Made by a program: the position numbers and the translations under genes
The notes under the pieces: generated by a model
Databases searched by the model: none
Seen by the model: the letters and a program-made list of their open reading frames with translations, nothing else
Told to the model about the DNA's origin: nothing
Assembly: GCA_031216445.1 (NCBI GenBank)
Contig: CM062209.1
Span: forward strand, 22,381,501 to 22,445,500
Length of the DNA stretch: 64,000 nucleotides
Source: Lateolabrax maculatus
Lineage: Eukaryota; Chordata; Actinopteri; Acropomatiformes; Lateolabracidae
Direction of reading: 5' to 3'
Part shown: in pieces, positions 59,331 to 64,000 of the stretch
How positions within the stretch are numbered: position 1 is the first letter of the stretch
How the letters are laid out: each line of letters begins with the position of its first letter

Positions 59331-59850
59331 TCCAAGTGCGTATTTGGCTGCTGTTGATCCCACAGTTTCAGTAAAAATCCCAGAGGGTACTGAATCCTGC
59401 CTGTGGGCAAGGATCACCCAAACAGTGGGCAACAAACAGTTCAACGGAATGTCCGTCACTACTCCGTCAAGCTGTCAGAGCTAGCATGGAACCCACACCA
59501 TCACTAATTGCTTTACCTAAAGAGATATATATGTAATTTTTGGAAAAACAATAGTGTGAGAAGCGGACACAAGGTTTTACAATATGTGTCTGAAGGATAT
59601 ATCCAGGAGGTCCAACTGATTCAGCCTCAAAGATAGGTTAAAAAGATAAATCTAATGCCCAAAGCTGGCGATCAAGACAGAAGAAAAGAAAATAAAAAGT
59701 ACTTTTTTTGGACAGCAGAAACAACGTAGCTCAAAATCCACAAAACCAGCCTGAAAATGAAAAAAATCTGAAACACTTGCATCAGAGTCTACGGAGCACA
59801 GCTGTATAGTTGTCCGATCCCAGTCAGAGATGGCCGATGCCACGCTACGA

Positions 59851-60012
59851 TTGGCTGATCTGCATTTGAGAGGCGGGACTAAGCGAAGGGTGACTTAACG
59901 GCAACAATTAGTCGAGGTCAGGTGAAGCCGATGCATTAGAATTAAACCCTTCACAGGAGTGTGTGGGCGTGCACAGATTGTGATTAACTGACATCACTCT
60001 TACTCTCATAAA
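59851..60012. other. Short spacer between LINE copies
   Basis: About 160 bp, no recognised feature. Confidence 0.4.
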
Positions 60013-60634
60013 TCAAAAGAGGTTAGCTCCATGGTATAACTCCTTAACCTGCAAATTAAAAGAAACATTGCAAAAATTAGGAAGGAAATGGCGCTTCACC
60101 AAACTGGAGGAATCTCATTTAGTTTGGCAAGATAGACTTAGAACATACAAGAAGGCCCTCCGTAATGCCAGAGGAGCCTATTACTCCTCACTAATAGAAG
60201 AACATAAGAATAAGCTCCAGCTCCAGGGGTGGTATTTCCACCTCTGTAGCTGTAGATTCTGGATCTGTGATTGCCGGCCGTCTACTGCCCCCATGTTCCT
60301 GCTCCACACTCACTGCTGCAGTTGTGATTATTATTAGTCTGATTTGTTGTCTCTCCTCCTGCTCTGTCACCCCTCTCCCCCTCTCTCCTCCCCTTTCAAC
60401 CCAACTGGGTCGATGCAGATGGCCGCCCACCCAGAGCCTGGTTCTGCTCGAGGTTTCTACCTGTTAAAAGGGAGTTTTTCCTCGCCACTGTCGCCAAGTG
60501 CTGCTCATGGTGGGAACTGTTGGGTCTCTGTAAATAATATTTTAAAGAGTATGGTCTAGACCTACTCTATGTGAAAGCGTCTTGAGATAACTTTTGTTAT
60601 GATTTGGCGCTATACAAATAAAATTGACTTGACT
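60013..60634 (+). mobile_element. L2-like LINE, deletion derivative
   Basis: Bases 60013-60220 match the ORF2 linker of the 31-34 kb L2 (32270-32470), then the sequence jumps straight to its 3' UTR (33890 onward), ending AATAAAATTGACTTGACT (AATAAA 60617-60622). About 1.4 kb present in the other copy is absent. The fused reading frame (KNKLQLQGWYFH) has no function. The shared 3' UTR differs at only a few positions. Confidence 0.88.
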
Positions 60635-61350
60635 CTCCTGTCAGCTTTGTTGCACCTGTTAGGATGGGACAATTTACACCTTCACAATTCTATGAGCAGG
60701 GGTGTCTCTGCAGGGCCTTTAAGATGAAAACTTGTGAAGCAAAGAAAGATGACAGTAGCTGAGTGTGAGACGTCAGCCGTTCAATTTGTAAACGCTAATT
60801 TTTTCCTCTCTGTTTCAGCCCTCCAGCCAGACATTAACCATGTTAATTGTTGTGATTATAAAATAATGATGAGCGCAGTGGCTTGGGAAGAACTACTGGT
60901 TAACGTGTAGTTTTTATTTGCTGCAATTAAATCACTATTTCATTGCCATTCGGTTGTCTGAAAACAGAAAAATATACCTATCTAACCTTCTCTGTGATCA
61001 CTCATTTTAAACACTGATATAGCCAACCAAACAGCTGTTGTCATTAACCTGGAACTATGTTGATTTTGTAGGATGACGCCGTGATCATAAAATAATGATT
61101 TGGTCAGCCAGTTGGCCTGTCTCACTAGATGTGGGCTGTAATGTGCAGCACTGGTGTTTGCCATCCAAAAAGAGGGGAAAGAAGAAGGGATTCATTATGT
61201 TGTACAGGTGTTTCTCTGAGGACAAAGCTCTCTCTACATATTTCAGTTGGAAATACGGCAACTTTAATATGATGTGAATGTGACATGAGTTGAATGAAGT
61301 ACAACTATGACATCTTAAAATTGCCACTGTGCCACCGGTAAAACAATAAC
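60635..61350. other. Non-coding interval
   Basis: No supported gene or recognised element. Confidence 0.45.
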
Positions 61351-61628
61351 CTGTACAGCAGGGTTGCCAACTCTCAGGGCATGTGTACGATTCTCCTTTA
61401 AATTCACATTCTGCATAACACAAGCTTCCATCATTTGTTGGTATCCCGCAATCCACTGCTTTACATATCCTCAGTGTTACCCCACCCCCTCCCTCTTTAA
61501 GGTGTGAACCAAACACCTCTATCGAGGTGACGCCAGCACAGCACTTCTCCAACACAAAGAAAGATGTAACTGGAGACATTTGCAGCTTCAGTCGTGTATT
61601 ATCCTCGGCTGGTGCCCCAGCTGCCTGA
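61351..61628 (-). other. Cys-rich exon-like open segment, unidentified
   Basis: On the minus strand a good acceptor (TCTCTGTGTTTGCAG, ending at 61629) and a GT donor (61350-61349) bound a 278-bp segment that is open throughout in one frame of a 187-codon ORF. It encodes a Cys-rich stretch with CKAVDCGIPTNDGSLC, CEFKGESYTC and WQPCCTG. The pattern loosely recalls a sushi-type or small disulfide-rich module, but the spacing does not fit a family I can name. The upstream part is basic/neutral. A CAGGGTTGCCAACTCTCAG phrase at its plus-strand edge is also seen in fish repeats, so it may be transposon-derived. Confidence 0.25.
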
Positions 61629-62781
61629 CTGCAAACACAGAGACACAATAAGCCAAATGGGAAATTACATTACAGCTAAGCTAAGTTATGCTAACTTCAG
61701 CACTGGGAATTTGTATCCAATTCTGTAAGATCGGTCTCATTTGCCGGCTCCTAATATTGAGTTTGGAATTCAGCGCAGGGCTCTCCGGCTCCACACAAGG
61801 TCATCACATACATCTTAAACAGAAATCCAAGAGAACAAGCTATTGGTGGTTCGTGACCCTGCTGGCATTGCGTCAATATACGAGGGACATGAAGTGATCA
61901 CTGTCATGTTGTCTTAACTCTAAACCTATTTTCAGAGGCAGATTAGTGCGGTCCAACATGTACAGTAAATGTTGTGGGCTGATCATCAGTGTAACATTCT
62001 GGTTCCTCCATGGATGACAGTCGAATGATTTGATGATAAAACACTCAAGGTCAATGTCAAAGTCATCCTTTTATTGTCACTCTAAAATTGCAGCTATGTT
62101 GCAGGGAAGTTTTTAAAGCCAAGGGTCACCTAGACCAGGGTTTCAAGAGCTTCAGATGTTTAATGTAAAGCCTGCGTTACGAACCACCGTTATCTCCCGA
62201 CAGATGCTACTGAGCTGCATCATGGGAACCTGTAGAGATGTGTTAACGAGAGCAAATTGATTTTTATAATTACAGAGATAGCAGGCTGACTTTCACTGCT
62301 GTGCATATAATGTCAAACTAGGGCACAACAGAGACATACCAGTAACTCTACTGCATTAAATAATGTGCAGTAAATCAAAAATGATAAAGAGAGATCTGAA
62401 ATAGTTGCAACTGTTACTTATATTTTCTTGGTCCTTGGCTGCTGGCAGCAATTAGAATATGCGATATAGGAGGTGATTACAGACACAAAATACAGAAACA
62501 CTTTGTGGACTTGCTTTGCTTCGCTGTCCCAACTACAGGGAAAAGGACAACAGTGGAGAGACATGTGACCTTGGCATTCCTTCACAACCAGATGTTTTAT
62601 TCATGGGATTCCATCTAACGCAGGTAGTTATTAACAATGGCCGTTAATTAGCAACCCGGAGATGTCTAGGAAGAGTCCGTCCAATTACCACCTAAAGCTG
62701 GGGTTCACAGAGTGCTTAGTCCGACAAAAGGAAACTCCCTGTACTGTTCCACTCCCCATCACGGTGAAACGCAGCCTCACA

Positions 62782-62806
62782 CCATATGTTACCATATAAC
62801 ATATGG
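62782..62806. repeat. Perfect hairpin, 10-bp arms, 5-nt loop
   Basis: CCATATGTTA pairs with TAACATATGG around CCATA. Confidence 0.9.
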
Positions 62807-63874
62807 CTCCGATATTAGAAGAGGTGCTGTTGCTAGAGGGAAGACTCTGCTATCACACCTCATCAGTGGGTGTTATACAGAGATGTTCCTGAAGGTTTAA
62901 ACAGCTTCATTCTCTTAAATTTGCTGCTTTAATTGAGGCCAAACCTTTTCACATAGCTGCAAGTTTTTAAACTAAGAGTGATGTTTATTGCGAATTCGAA
63001 ACAGAGCACCAGGCAGGCACCACAGATCATTGGCAGTTTTTGGATGTGTGTTGAGTTTTGGCACGTGTTCACGCGCTCATGCTCGTTGCCATGGCGACCC
63101 CTGCGTCGTCTTCCTCCCGTTCCTCTGCTCTCCTTCCTAATGTGACATGACAGGGTGAGATTGCAGCTCGTCGTACTTGATCCTCGGCTGCTGGTGTTCG
63201 ATTGCACACAGAGCACTTTGCCATTTGTTGGGACTGTGTGTAGCATGGGAGCGTCACTGGTGGTATTTTCTATGTTCACATGGTGATTTACGGTATGACA
63301 TTTTTTAAACACCAGTAAATTAAAGAACTATCTAACTCTTTACCCTCAGACACAAGATAACTCAATTACCCCCACAAGGTGTGAATCTGACCCCTGGACT
63401 ATTTGTGAAGTCTGTGTTTATTTGGCCCAAGCAGCCAGCATAAAGACTTTAGCTGTAAGTTAGCACGCAAAGTGTGTGTGGTAGTGTGCCAGCTCAGCCT
63501 CTGACTGATGTCAGAACTCACCAAGAACTCTCTGGACGTTTATAAATCCCTGAGCTTGACAACACTTTCAACTCATTTAGATGCTGTGTACAGATGTGCT
63601 CAGGTATACATGTTTTTTACAAAATGTTAAAGCCTTAGAATCTTTTGGGGCTGTTCTTGACTCATGCCCTCCCTAACACAGAATGGGTTTCCTCCATCTG
63701 TTCAGAAATGTGCCAGCAGCTGCAACAGCCAATGAAGAGTCGAACAGGGTGTACAGCATACCCTCTGTTGCTGTTGAATAAAAAATACGATGATGATGCC
63801 AAAAATGACGCAGCATATTTTTATATTTACAACTAAAAGAAATAAGAAATAAGAAAAACTTAAATGAATAGGTG

Positions 63875-63909
63875 TCAGGCTGTGCAAAGTAAATATTTGC
63901 ACAGCCTGA
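63875..63909. repeat. Perfect hairpin, 14-bp arms, 7-nt loop
   Basis: TCAGGCTGTGCAAA pairs with TTTGCACAGCCTGA. The right arm's ATATTTGCACA is also repeated directly just after it (63909-63919). Confidence 0.93.
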
Positions 63910-64000
63910 TATTTGCACAACCATCAACCAGTTAAACAGTAAAGTTAGGGCTGTGTGGGAGGAAAGGGAGAGGAAGTGGCAAGCAAAGGTTTCAGAATAA

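Larger units (their letters stand above)
57050..59850 (-). mobile_element. LINE (CR1/L2/Rex1-like), minus strand, split by a SINE
   Basis: Minus-strand order: 5' region (about 59850-59300), endonuclease (59300-59050), linker (59050-58700), RT (58700-57516), SINE insertion (57263-57510), RT C-terminal end (57262-57050). Many stops. It differs from the minus-strand LINE at 1-1527 in protein detail. Confidence 0.82.
61629..64000. other. Non-coding interval to right edge
   Basis: No supported gene. Includes hairpins at 62782-62806 and 63875-63909. The minus-strand frame 62929-63312 has no recognisable domain. Confidence 0.45.

Noticed and set aside
62929..63312. 127-codon minus-strand frame
   Set aside because: No recognised motif, and overlapping frames of similar length on the same strand argue for chance.
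1..64000. CRISPR arrays, bacterial operons, prophage or rRNA genes
   Set aside because: No regularly spaced identical repeats, no ribosome-binding-site-led gene series and no rRNA-like sequence; the composition and repeats are vertebrate.

Overview
This window looks like teleost fish nuclear DNA, probably from a percomorph-type ray-finned fish. It is gene-poor and rich in transposable elements. The evidence is long AC/GT dinucleotide runs, AT-rich non-coding sequence with many stops, and decayed copies of element classes typical of teleosts: Tx1-clade and L2-like LINEs, tRNA-derived SINEs, Tc1/mariner and hAT-type elements, foldback MITEs, and LTR elements. I found no host protein-coding gene I could identify, no rRNA, no intact tRNA gene and no CRISPR array. 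Nearly every long open frame with recognisable protein features belongs to a mobile element, and all of those are broken. || LAYOUT. 1-1527: a minus-strand LINE (endonuclease part) running off the left edge, with a long near-perfect hairpin in its 5' region. About 2940-7934: a nearly complete but frameshifted plus-strand Tx1-clade LINE (ORF1 with a CCHC knuckle; ORF2 with endonuclease, reverse transcriptase and a C-terminal Cys/His knuckle) whose 3' end abuts a TC-rich tract. About 9073-15692: a nested retroelement stack. The outermost layer appears to be a minus-strand LTR retrotransposon (5' LTR 15257-15692, gag start near 15239, 3' LTR remnant 9073-9304 with its polypurine tract). Inside it lies a plus-strand endogenous retrovirus remnant (pol from about 9540, TM envelope end, 3' LTR 14560-14989). 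Inside that are a DD37E Tc1/mariner element (12539-13908) and another insert that splits the reverse transcriptase. || 15.7-31 kb: mostly non-coding, with a SINE (17614), a perfect 20-bp-arm hairpin (18888), foldback repeats (19968, 21361, 25110), a Tc1-type MITE (22066) and a 21-bp minisatellite (29090). About 30990-34294: an L2-like LINE with an internal deletion in its RT. 34.3-57 kb: non-coding, with a hAT-like MITE (37121), an ACGTC-rich candidate DNA transposon of about 3.2 kb (41265-44422), many microsatellites, a solo-LTR-like repeat (52119) and a hairpin-headed repeat (56777). About 57050-59850: a second minus-strand LINE that a SINE has cut, leaving a clean target duplication. 60013-60634: a heavily deleted second copy of the 31-34 kb L2. 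60.6-64 kb: non-coding, with one Cys-rich exon-like frame on the minus strand. || The parts do not work together as an operon or pathway. They are successive layers of insertion and decay, and the nesting order gives a relative chronology.
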